Shown here: positions 1 through 7,058 of the stretch, one piece after another | How positions within the stretch are numbered: position 1 is the stretch's first letter | Layout: each line of letters begins with the position of its first letter | Source of the DNA: Chloroflexi bacterium RBG_16_57_11 | GTDB lineage: Bacteria > Chloroflexota > Anaerolineae > Anaerolineales > UBA4823 | Direction: 5' to 3' | DNA length: 24,356 nucleotides | Assembly: GCA_001795165.1 (NCBI GenBank) | Contig: MGNS01000011.1 | Span: 1,409-25,764 of the forward strand | Position numbers and translations under genes: made by a program | The notes under the pieces: model-generated | What the model was told of the DNA's origin: nothing | What the model saw: the letters and a program-made list of their open reading frames with translations, nothing else | Database searches by the model: none

Positions 1-714
1 GCCTCCAGTACCACCTACATCTCGGGTGCGGCGGTTGCCCAGGCCGCCGAACTGGTGGCAGATCGCATCCGCCATCGCGCGGCGCGCATGTTGAGCGCCA
101 GGGACCCCAGCGATCAAGCCTTGCATCCCGAAGATATTCGCCTGGCAAACCGCAAAGCGCTTGCGCCGGATGGCCGGTTCGTCACGCTGCAGCAAGTTGC
201 CTACAACGCTTTACACCATGAAGATCAGGAGCAGATCATGGCGGTGGCTTCGTACATGTCGCCCGTCTCCCCGCCGCCATTTGCTGCCCAGTTTGCCGAG
301 ATCAGCGTCGATATCGAGACCGGGCAGGTTGTAGTGGATCGCCTGGTGATGGCGGTCGACTCGGGCGTGATCGTAAACCCGATCACAGCTTCTGGTCAGA
401 TCGAAGGAGGCATGACCCAGGCATTAGGCTATGCGGTCTGCGAAGAAATGGGCTATGATTCCCGTGGAACTGCCATCGAGCGTGACCTGCGCGATTACCA
501 TATCTTTCAAGCGCATGAGATGCCCGAATTGGAGACCATTTTTATCGAAACTTTTGAGCCTTCGCATCCGTTTGGCGTAAAAGCTGTAGCTGAAATCCCA
601 ATGGACGGCGTTGCCCCAGCGGTGGGCAATGCTGTGTTGGATGCCTGCGGTGCTCAGGTGGATGAAAATCCGGTCACACCCGAGAAAGTATGGCGAGCTT
701 TAAAGAGGAGATAG
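1..714 (+). CDS. Molybdopterin-binding subunit of a xanthine dehydrogenase/CoxL-type hydroxylase (C-terminal fragment)
   Basis: The reading frame is open from base 1, so this is the last 237 residues of a protein that starts left of the window. It is the C-terminal part of the molybdopterin-binding (MoCoBD) domain of the xanthine oxidase family, which hydroxylates purines or other heterocycles/aldehydes using water. Visible family landmarks are the GQIEGGMTQALGYA block (fragment residues about 132-145) and HPFGVKAVAEIPM near residues 189-201. Glu198 of the fragment sits where the family's catalytic Glu (GxKGxGE) is expected. The last codons are basic and end in TAG. The substrate cannot be told from this part. 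The accessory XdhC/CoxI, FAD and 2Fe-2S components lie downstream on the same strand, which supports a complete cytosolic Mo-hydroxylase operon. Xanthine dehydrogenase is the favoured but unproven reading. Confidence 0.9.
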   Translation, partial: ASSTTYISGAAVAQAAELVADRIRHRAARMLSARDPSDQALHPEDIRLANRKALAPDGRFVTLQQVAYNALHHEDQEQIMAVASYMSPVSPPPFAAQFAEISVDIETGQVVVDRLVMAVDSGVIVNPITASGQIEGGMTQALGYAVCEEMGYDSRGTAIERDLRDYHIFQAHEMPELETIFIETFEPSHPFGVKAVAEIPMDGVAPAVGNAVLDACGAQVDENPVTPEKVWRALKRR

Positions 715-721
715 CCCACCG

Positions 722-2068
722 ATGGCGCCTATATATGTAATCGGTCATGTCAATCCGGATACCGATTCGATTGCTTCTGCGACCGGCTATGCCTGGCTGC
801 TGCGTGAGCGGGATGGCGATGACGTCATCGCGGCGCGCGCCGGGGCGCTGAACCCGCAAACCACCTGGATTTTAAAACAATTGGGATTGGAGCCGCCGGT
901 ATTGCTCACAGACGCCTCGCCGCGCTTTATCTCGATCACGCGGCGGTTGGATACCACCGCTCCGGAGAATCCTCTTCGCGATGCCTGGGCAATCCTCAAT
1001 CGCACCGGTGGGATCGCTCCGATCGTCCATCCTGAGGACGGCTCACCGGCTGGATTGATTACAGGCTTGAGCTTGTTCGATTTCTTCACCCGTTATGTAG
1101 GGTCGCACCCACGCCGCCAGGAAATGCGCATCGCGGAAGTCCTGGATGTGGCTTGCCGTGAAGCCTGTGACACGCGTGTGCCGCGTTTTCAGGCCAATAT
1201 CCACATCCGGGATGTAGTTAATCGTATCCTGCGTGAAGAGCACAATGAATTCCTGATCGTAGATGAAAAAGGGCTCTACCTGGGGGTCACCCGCCAGCGT
1301 GATGCGCTGAACCCGCCTCGCCTGCGCCTGATCCTGGTGGATCATAACGAGCCAGGCCAGGCGCTGGGCGCGGTTGAAGAAGCCGAGTTGATTGAAATCC
1401 TGGACCACCACCGCCTGGGGAATATGTCTACCCACACACCGATACGCTTTTCGGTCGATATTGTAGGCAGCACGAGCACATTGGTTCTGGAGCGCATCGA
1501 AGAGGCTGGATTGAGTGCTCCGCCAGCGCTCGCCGGTCTGCTCCTGGCCGGGCTGCTTTCTGATACGCTGGTCATGTCATCGCCCACTACTACCGACCGG
1601 GATCGCCGGGCGTCAGAGCGATTGGGTCGCTGGGCATTTGTCAAAAACACTCCTTTGGCAGGTGAGAATATCCAGTCTTATGGCCAGCAGGTGCTGCGCG
1701 CCGGGGCGGGCCTGTCGACGCGCGATCCGCAGGAGATTGTCGGCACCGACCTCAAGATATATGATAGCGGTGGTTACCAATTCGCAATTTCCCAGGCGGA
1801 AGTGACTGACCTGCGACAGCTTGATGATCATTTGGAGGCGTTAAAAACTGCCCTGGATAACCTAAGGCTCTCGCGCGGGCTGGATTTTACTATGTTGATG
1901 GTAACTGACGTGGTCGACAATGTGAGCCGCTTGATATTGGTCAACGAACCGCCGATCATGGATGATCTGCCATACCCGAGACAGCCAGACGGTACTCGTA
2001 TGGCGACTGGGGTGGTATCGAGGAAGAAACAATTATTGCCGACGATTTTAGGCTTGTTGGAGGTTTAG
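722..2068 (+). CDS. ppaC: CBS-domain Mn-dependent inorganic pyrophosphatase (family II, DHH superfamily)
   Basis: This 448-aa protein hydrolyses pyrophosphate to phosphate. The metal ligands of family II PPases are all visible: H9, D13 and D15 in HVNPDTDS, D207 in VDHNE, D228-H229-H230 (DHH) and D281 in LLSDT. The C-terminal DHHA2 domain carries the substrate-binding SRKKQ at 433-437. Residues about 66-195 interrupt the DHH domain and read as a pair of CBS motifs (for example IAPIVHPEDG and EFLIVDEKG). In this subfamily CBS motifs bind AMP/ADP/ATP or diadenosine polyphosphates and tune activity. I see no room for the extra DRTGG domain some members have. The start follows AGAGGAG (704-710) by 11 nt. 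It lies 7 bp after the Mo subunit and is directly abutted by xdhC, so the three genes are very probably cotranscribed. Such a linkage is unusual. Confidence 0.93.
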   Translation: MAPIYVIGHVNPDTDSIASATGYAWLLRERDGDDVIAARAGALNPQTTWILKQLGLEPPVLLTDASPRFISITRRLDTTAPENPLRDAWAILNRTGGIAPIVHPEDGSPAGLITGLSLFDFFTRYVGSHPRRQEMRIAEVLDVACREACDTRVPRFQANIHIRDVVNRILREEHNEFLIVDEKGLYLGVTRQRDALNPPRLRLILVDHNEPGQALGAVEEAELIEILDHHRLGNMSTHTPIRFSVDIVGSTSTLVLERIEEAGLSAPPALAGLLLAGLLSDTLVMSSPTTTDRDRRASERLGRWAFVKNTPLAGENIQSYGQQVLRAGAGLSTRDPQEIVGTDLKIYDSGGYQFAISQAEVTDLRQLDDHLEALKTALDNLRLSRGLDFTMLMVTDVVDNVSRLILVNEPPIMDDLPYPRQPDGTRMATGVVSRKKQLLPTILGLLEV

Positions 2069-2896
2069 TTGACATCCGTCTTTCAGGCTTTGGCCGAGTT
2101 AGAAAGCAAGAATGGCGACGGTGCCCTTTGCATGGTGGTGGGGAGTAAAGGCTCGACCCCACGCGGTGTGGGTAGCAAGATGCTGGTCTATCCGGATGGT
2201 TCGATTGTAGGCACGGTCGGCGGCGGCGAGATGGAGAGCCGCGTGATAGCAGAAGCACGCATGGCGATACAGGACGGCCAATCACGCATGTTAGAATATA
2301 ATATGACTGACCCCTCACGCGGCGATCCGGGTGTGTGTGGCGGGCAGGTGGAGGTATATGTGGAGCCGTTAAAGCCCCGACCAACGCTGGTTGTCATTGG
2401 AGCCGGGCATGTTGGTAAAGCCGTTGCGAACCTGGCAAAATGGCTGGGTTATTATGTGGTGGTCAATGACGACCGTCCGGAATATTGCCGTCCAGAAGCC
2501 GTTCCTGGCGCCGATGAATATTTTCCAGTTCCGATGGCGCAACTGCCGCAGCACCTCGTAATCACCCCCTCGACATATCTGGTGTTGACGACGCGAGGGA
2601 TGAATGTGGATGTTGAGGGCTTGCCAATTCTGGTGGATACGCCAGCGGCTTACATCGGTTTGATCGGTTCGCAGCGCCGCTGGGCGATGGCTAAAAAAGC
2701 TATGATTGAAAGCGGGGTGCCGGTCCAGAACTTGGACCGTGTGCGTTCTCCGATCGGCCTGGAGTTGCACGCCGAAACACCCGAAGAAATTGCCGTCAGC
2801 ATTCTGGCGGAGATTATCATGCTCCGTCAGGGTGGCGATGGCAGCGTAATGTCTCGATCTGAAGGTTTTCTCATTGAAAAGAAGGATGCCGGTTGA
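2069..2896 (+). CDS. xdhC: XdhC/CoxI family molybdenum-cofactor insertion/maturation factor
   Basis: This 275-aa protein belongs to the XdhC/CoxI family, which binds molybdenum cofactor, promotes its sulfuration and delivers it to the xanthine dehydrogenase/CO dehydrogenase-type apoenzyme. The N-terminal domain has VVGSKGSTPRGVGSKMLV (about 23-40) and the GGGEMESRV block. The C-terminal Rossmann domain starts at VVIGAGHVGKAVA (about 108-120) and includes GLIGSQRRW and SPIGLELHAETPEEIA, all family signatures. The start is TTG at 2069, placed directly after the TAG of the pyrophosphatase gene, with GGAGG at 2058-2063, so translation is probably coupled. The symbol follows the Rhodobacter usage for the accessory factor, not E. 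coli xdhC, which is the Fe-S subunit. Its position between Mo subunit and electron-transfer subunit identifies the operon as a Mo-hydroxylase system. Confidence 0.92.
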   Translation: MTSVFQALAELESKNGDGALCMVVGSKGSTPRGVGSKMLVYPDGSIVGTVGGGEMESRVIAEARMAIQDGQSRMLEYNMTDPSRGDPGVCGGQVEVYVEPLKPRPTLVVIGAGHVGKAVANLAKWLGYYVVVNDDRPEYCRPEAVPGADEYFPVPMAQLPQHLVITPSTYLVLTTRGMNVDVEGLPILVDTPAAYIGLIGSQRRWAMAKKAMIESGVPVQNLDRVRSPIGLELHAETPEEIAVSILAEIIMLRQGGDGSVMSRSEGFLIEKKDAG

Positions 2897-3362
2897 TTTG
2901 GACGAGCAAGTAATGAAGCCTGGTAAGGTCTCCCGTCAGGTTGTCGCTGACAGACTTCAATGGATCAACCGGATGTTAGCCGTCATCCGCGATCTTCCAG
3001 TGAATGATCGTGAGGCCTTTTTCTCAGATACACGTAACTCGATGACAGCAGAATCTGGTTTGCGGCGGGCGTTGGAGGCTTTATTCGATTTAGGCAGGCA
3101 TATCCTGGCTAAGGGATTTGGGTTCGGTGTTAGTGAATATAAAGAAATTGCTATCCGTTTGCGAGAGTTGAAAGTGATTTCGGATGAAGATGCGAGATTG
3201 CTGATAATATTAGCTGGGTATTGGAACCGGTTAGTACATTTCTATCATGAAGTAGATCCGAAGGAACTATATGATATTTGTGCAAATCGGCTAACAGATA
3301 TTGAGAAGATCGCTTTGGCTTACCAAAAATGGATTGGACAGCATGTTGACAATCTTGAATGA
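2886..3362 (+). CDS. HEPN/HepT-like (DUF86) protein with altered catalytic motif
   Basis: This 158-aa all-helical protein resembles the HepT/DUF86 branch of the HEPN superfamily, whose active members are metal-independent RNases normally paired with an MNT nucleotidyltransferase antitoxin. The C-terminal stretch NRLVHFYHEVDPKELYDI is characteristic. The catalytic motif of the family is R-x4-H-x-Y. Here H118 and Y120 are present, but the expected Arg is Trp113 (TGG at 3222-3224, one C-to-T change from CGG). Arg115 lies two residues further on. No MNT gene is adjacent. ATG 2886 overlaps xdhC by 11 bp; ATG 2913 is a possible shorter start and TTG 2874 a longer one. The gene looks AT-richer than its neighbours and interrupts the xdh cluster, suggesting acquisition. 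It could be an inactive toxin, a regulator or a nucleotide-binding HEPN protein. Confidence 0.75.
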   Translation: MPVDLDEQVMKPGKVSRQVVADRLQWINRMLAVIRDLPVNDREAFFSDTRNSMTAESGLRRALEALFDLGRHILAKGFGFGVSEYKEIAIRLRELKVISDEDARLLIILAGYWNRLVHFYHEVDPKELYDICANRLTDIEKIALAYQKWIGQHVDNLE

Positions 3363-3410
3363 TACTTCTTGGAAATGATTGACCAAATTTTTTGTTTTGG
3401 AGACTGAACG

Positions 3411-4874
3411 ATGTGGCATGACTATTATAGCGTAACCAGCATAGACGAAGTATTGAAAATCCTGGCGGAAAAAGGTGAGCGCGCCCGTATTGTCGCCGGT
3501 GGAACCGATCTGATCTTGGAATTGGAGCGGGGCGTCCGTAAAGGGATCGAAACGCTGATCGACGTAACCCGCGTTGCCTGTCTGGAAGAGATTGTCATGG
3601 ATGAAGATGATGTCATCCACCTGGGACCGATGGTGACTCACAACCATTGCGTGGCGTCCAAGCTTATCGTCGAGCATGCTTTTCCCCTGGCCCAAGCCGC
3701 CTGGGAAGTAGGCGCGCCACAAATTCGTAATCGCGGTACCGTGGCTGGCAATCTGATCACCGCTTCACCGGCCAATGACACCATTACGCCGTTAATGGCG
3801 CTGGGTGCCTCTGTTCGCCTGGTCTCGATACAGGGTGAACGTCTGGTTCCGCTGTCCGAATTCTACACAGGTGTCCGGCGCAATGTCATGCAGCCGGATG
3901 AGATATTGGTCGATATTTGCTTCCCTGCCATGCGGGACTATCAACGCGGTATTTTTATCAAATTGGGATTACGGCGGGCGCAGGCCATCGCGGTAGTCAA
4001 CGTTGCCATCGTGGCTACGTTCGGCCAAAAATCCGGCCTCACCGGACCTTTGCGACCGTCTGCAGAGGACCGTTTGGACAGTGTTGCCATCACGCTAGGA
4101 GCGGTTGCACCAACGATCATTCACGCCCGTACCGCTGAAGTGTATTTGAAAGGTCAGGAGTTAAGCGATACGACCATCGGTCATGCTGCCACCCTGGCGA
4201 TGCAAGCCAGCCAGCCAATCGATGATATCCGTGGATCGGCGGCCTATCGTTCGGAGATGGTGAGGGTGTGTGTTTCCCGTGGTCTGCGCGCATTGCGCGA
4301 TAAGCAGGAGAAAGACGGCTTCCCGACCAAACCGGTGCTGTTGTGGGGCGCCGGTAAAGGCGACCAGGTCACTTTACAGCAGAGCGTTTATCATAAACAA
4401 GGCACACCAATCGTCACCCAGATCAACGGTCAGGAATATTCTTTTTCCACCGGTCATGAAAAAACTTTGCTGGATTTTTTGCGAGAGGAAGCTGGTCTGA
4501 CCGGCACGAAAGAAGGCTGTGCGGAGGGAGAATGTGGCGCTTGCACGGTATTTTTGGACGGCAAAGCGATCATGAGCTGTCTGGTGCCCGCGGTTCGAGC
4601 GCATGGCGCCAAGATCGTTACGATAGAAGGCCTGGCGCATAACGATCATCTGCACCCTGTCCAGCAAGCGTTTATCGACGGAGGCGCTGTCCAGTGCGGC
4701 TATTGCACACCCGGCTTATTGATGTCGGCAGCTAAGTTATTAGAAGAGCAAGCCCAACCCACGCACGAAGCGATCCAGCAGGCGATCACAGGAAACCTGT
4801 GCCGCTGCACCGGGTATTATAAGATTGTTGAAGCCATTGAGCACGCCAGCCAGATGGAGGTAAGCAATGGGTAA
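3411..4874 (+). CDS. Fused FAD-binding and [2Fe-2S] subunit of molybdo-hydroxylase (CoxM-CoxS type fusion)
   Basis: This 487-aa protein carries the whole electron-transfer chain of a Mo-hydroxylase in one chain. Residues 1 to about 295 are the FAD subunit: VAGGTDLILE (28-37) and IRNRGTVAGNLITASPAND (105-123) are the FAD-binding loops, followed by the CO-dehydrogenase flavoprotein C-terminal domain. After a linker at about 300-332 comes the iron-sulfur subunit. Its plant-type cluster ligands are C370, C375, C378 and C390, and the second cluster uses C429, C432, C464 and C466 (CGYC...CRC). All eight ligands are present. In eukaryotic XDH and Rhodobacter XdhA the Fe-S part precedes FAD; the reverse order here matches fusion of adjacent coxM and coxS genes. 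The start has GGAGA at 3399-3403, 7 nt upstream. The Mo subunit partner ends at 714. Confidence 0.93.
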   Translation: MWHDYYSVTSIDEVLKILAEKGERARIVAGGTDLILELERGVRKGIETLIDVTRVACLEEIVMDEDDVIHLGPMVTHNHCVASKLIVEHAFPLAQAAWEVGAPQIRNRGTVAGNLITASPANDTITPLMALGASVRLVSIQGERLVPLSEFYTGVRRNVMQPDEILVDICFPAMRDYQRGIFIKLGLRRAQAIAVVNVAIVATFGQKSGLTGPLRPSAEDRLDSVAITLGAVAPTIIHARTAEVYLKGQELSDTTIGHAATLAMQASQPIDDIRGSAAYRSEMVRVCVSRGLRALRDKQEKDGFPTKPVLLWGAGKGDQVTLQQSVYHKQGTPIVTQINGQEYSFSTGHEKTLLDFLREEAGLTGTKEGCAEGECGACTVFLDGKAIMSCLVPAVRAHGAKIVTIEGLAHNDHLHPVQQAFIDGGAVQCGYCTPGLLMSAAKLLEEQAQPTHEAIQQAITGNLCRCTGYYKIVEAIEHASQMEVSNG

Positions 4875-5256
4875 ATATCAAAGACTCAGCCGATCGGCTC
4901 CGCCGCCACGCAGGCCATGGACAATCCATCCAATCTGGCGCGGAATCGGGTGCTTGATGTTGTTAATCGGTCCTATCGTCGCAGTTGCCGCTGCCCACAT
5001 TCTCTTAGATATGAACCTGGAGCGAGCGTGGTTCGCTGTCCCGCGAGAGTTTGCCGCTCCCTATACACTCCCAGAAGCCAACTATACCGTTACTCATTTC
5101 TTTGGCGATCTGCTGGTAGCTGGAGTGTTTTTGTTGATCGGCTTTGCTTTGATCATGATCGTTTACTCGATCATTTATAGTATTATGGGACCGCCTCGCT
5201 ATGGGCCATTGGACGCTCCTCCAGTTTCGGGGCGGGGCAGGTCTCTCAGGCGTTAG
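4867..5256 (+). CDS. Two-helix membrane protein of unknown function, coupled to the Mo-hydroxylase operon
   Basis: This 129-aa protein has a basic N-terminus rich in Arg and Pro, a first hydrophobic helix at about 29-50 (GIGCLMLLIGPIVAVAAAHIL), an extracytoplasmic segment, and a second long helix at about 80-106. It ends in GPPRYGPLDAPPVSGRG and a basic tail. I recall proteins with this GPPRYGPLDAPP ending from Anaerolineae, but no function. ATG 4867 overlaps the end of the FAD/2Fe-2S gene by 8 bp and has GGAGG about 6 nt upstream, so it is translationally coupled and clearly belongs to the operon. It may anchor or accompany the complex at the membrane, but nothing in the sequence proves that. 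Confidence 0.75.
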   Translation: MGKYQRLSRSAPPPRRPWTIHPIWRGIGCLMLLIGPIVAVAAAHILLDMNLERAWFAVPREFAAPYTLPEANYTVTHFFGDLLVAGVFLLIGFALIMIVYSIIYSIMGPPRYGPLDAPPVSGRGRSLRR

Positions 5257-5330
5257 AGCGATGATCGGCTGGATCGCCTGATCCGGGGGATAAATGGCGT
5301 AATCTAATGGATGTCATTCGGAAGGTGTAA

Positions 5331-7058
5331 ATGGAACGGACTGTCCCAACCACCGAGTCTGAGGAAGTCGATCTATACCAGCGCACCTATTATTCATTGC
5401 TTCGCTCCTCAGCTGATGTAAAAATTCGGACGCTGGAAGAAGTGCATGCCGGGATGAATTCTCTTTTGCATCCGGCGGCGCGCGAATCCAGCTCGGATAT
5501 GGCAGCATTTATTTATTCTATATTACGGTTGCCGGCTTGCATTGTAAAAACGCAGCTGGTAGTGCTTGGTCAAAACGCAGAAGTGTTTGAGCGTGCCGGT
5601 TTTGAGGATCTGCGATCGTGGCAAGAGGTTTATGCTGCTGCCAGGCGGCGCCGAAGTTTCTACAACGGAAAGGACGTGCTGGCATTATTCATCGCCAGCC
5701 GCTCGGATATTGATGACGTTATTCCACTGCTCACAGCTTACCAGATCGAGTGGAATAAGCTGCACCAGCGGCTCAAGCATCTTCGCTCATCCATTCCCCT
5801 GCGCCAGTTGACCAGCTCAATGGTTGGTTATTCCAGGCTGGCCGAAATGCTGGAAGTACCAGAAGAAGATTTCGATCGCCTGTTTGCTATCTGGGATCAG
5901 GAATTTGCCGCTAATCTGGAGCGCATCGCCGAGGCCCCGTGCGATTTGCGGGTTCATCTGCTGAGCGGTTCCCTGAGCGAATATCGCCGGGCGCGTAACC
6001 ATTGGTGGGAAAACATTGAAAGTAATACCTCGCGTATCCGTGAGAGGCCGGTTTACTTCATCTCGAGCAATACTCACTGCATTGTTAATGTTCTTTCTGG
6101 TTTCGCGATACAGTGCCAGGAGCGACTGGTGCGTTTTCTAGAGCAGCCAGGAAACTCCGGCTTGCTGAATGAATGGAAAGATATCCAGGCCGGCCGCGTG
6201 CCCTCCAGCCGTGAGAATTTTCTGTATTATGTGCTCAAGAAAGCTCAGCAATCTGAGGAAGATAGGTCACTGGATCGGGAGCAGAAATCCTATGAAAAAG
6301 ATTTAGGGATTGAGCGTGTTCCCAGCCTTCGCTCCTTCGATGTAGAAGCTCAGATAATCGACCTCGCTAAGCTCAGACCGGAATATTTGGATCGGCGCTT
6401 ACGGATTGGAGAAAGAGGCGGCGAACTGGCTCATAGCAACGCACTGATTTTAAACATTGACTATCCTTTAGGCCTGGCAGCTTATGATATCCTTTCGGAG
6501 GTCTCCTCCTATGCTGGTTCGATCCAGGGGGTGTATGTCATGGGTAAAGCCGCAACGCTCAACGCCGTGCTTGGCGATGTAATGATATCGAATGTGGTAC
6601 ACGATGAGCATTCGAGAAATACCTACATGTTTCCGAACAGCTTTACCGCAGATGATGTCTCCCCCGATTTAGTTTACGGTACGGTGCTGGATAATCAGAA
6701 ATCCATCACCGTTCAAGGTACATTTCTTCAAAACGCCCGCTATATGGACGTGTTCTATCGCGAGGGTTACACGGTGATCGAAATGGAAGCCGGTCCCTAT
6801 CTTTCAGCGGTCTACGAAATGTATCGCCCGCAACGTCATCCGGTCAACGAAATCGTCAACCTTTACGGCTTGCCATTTGACCTGGGGATGATCCACTACG
6901 CCTCAGATACGCCATTGGGCAAGGGTAAAAACCTTGGCGCCGGTAGCCTGTCATATTTTGGAATGGATGCCACGTATGGCGCGGCTCTGGCGATCCTGAG
7001 ACGCATTTTCGATCAGGAGATCCTCCGTATTCAAAACCACCGCAAGCCGCGTGGATAA
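5331..7058 (+). CDS. Large uncharacterised protein with nucleoside phosphorylase-like C-terminal domain (DUF6909-like)
   Basis: This 575-aa soluble protein has a mostly helical N-terminal part (1 to about 330) that I do not recognise, and a C-terminal part (about 365-570) with the landmarks of the purine nucleoside phosphorylase/MTA-SAH nucleosidase fold. These are a glycine-rich VMGKAATLNAVLGDVMI (403-419, compare GxAGxLxPxLxxGDVVI), the EMEA motif at 484-487 that binds ribose in the family, and an SD pair at 525-526 (ASDTPLG) where the catalytic Asp lies. The overall architecture reminds me of the family named DUF6909; that name is from memory. RBS GGAAGG lies at 5320-5325. It closes a Mo-hydroxylase operon, so cleavage of a nucleoside or nucleotide to feed purine oxidation is a reasonable hypothesis. 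Its 3' end overlaps the convergent rsmF-like gene by 28 bp. Confidence 0.75.
   Translation: MERTVPTTESEEVDLYQRTYYSLLRSSADVKIRTLEEVHAGMNSLLHPAARESSSDMAAFIYSILRLPACIVKTQLVVLGQNAEVFERAGFEDLRSWQEVYAAARRRRSFYNGKDVLALFIASRSDIDDVIPLLTAYQIEWNKLHQRLKHLRSSIPLRQLTSSMVGYSRLAEMLEVPEEDFDRLFAIWDQEFAANLERIAEAPCDLRVHLLSGSLSEYRRARNHWWENIESNTSRIRERPVYFISSNTHCIVNVLSGFAIQCQERLVRFLEQPGNSGLLNEWKDIQAGRVPSSRENFLYYVLKKAQQSEEDRSLDREQKSYEKDLGIERVPSLRSFDVEAQIIDLAKLRPEYLDRRLRIGERGGELAHSNALILNIDYPLGLAAYDILSEVSSYAGSIQGVYVMGKAATLNAVLGDVMISNVVHDEHSRNTYMFPNSFTADDVSPDLVYGTVLDNQKSITVQGTFLQNARYMDVFYREGYTVIEMEAGPYLSAVYEMYRPQRHPVNEIVNLYGLPFDLGMIHYASDTPLGKGKNLGAGSLSYFGMDATYGAALAILRRIFDQEILRIQNHRKPRG

Noticed and set aside
2069..2396. 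Minus-strand ORFs across xdhC (for example 1956-2384)
   Set aside because: They are antisense to a well-motifed protein, cross the PPase/XdhC junction and carry no domain.
3346..3374. TTGACA before the FAD/2Fe-2S gene as a separate promoter
   Set aside because: The hexamer at the 17-bp position is TTGGAA, and no other -10 has acceptable spacing; the gene is more simply read from the operon.
5271..5284. GGATC-GCCT-GATCC hairpin after the two-TM gene as a terminator
   Set aside because: Only 5 bp of stem and no T-run follows; the next gene continues on the same strand with its own RBS.
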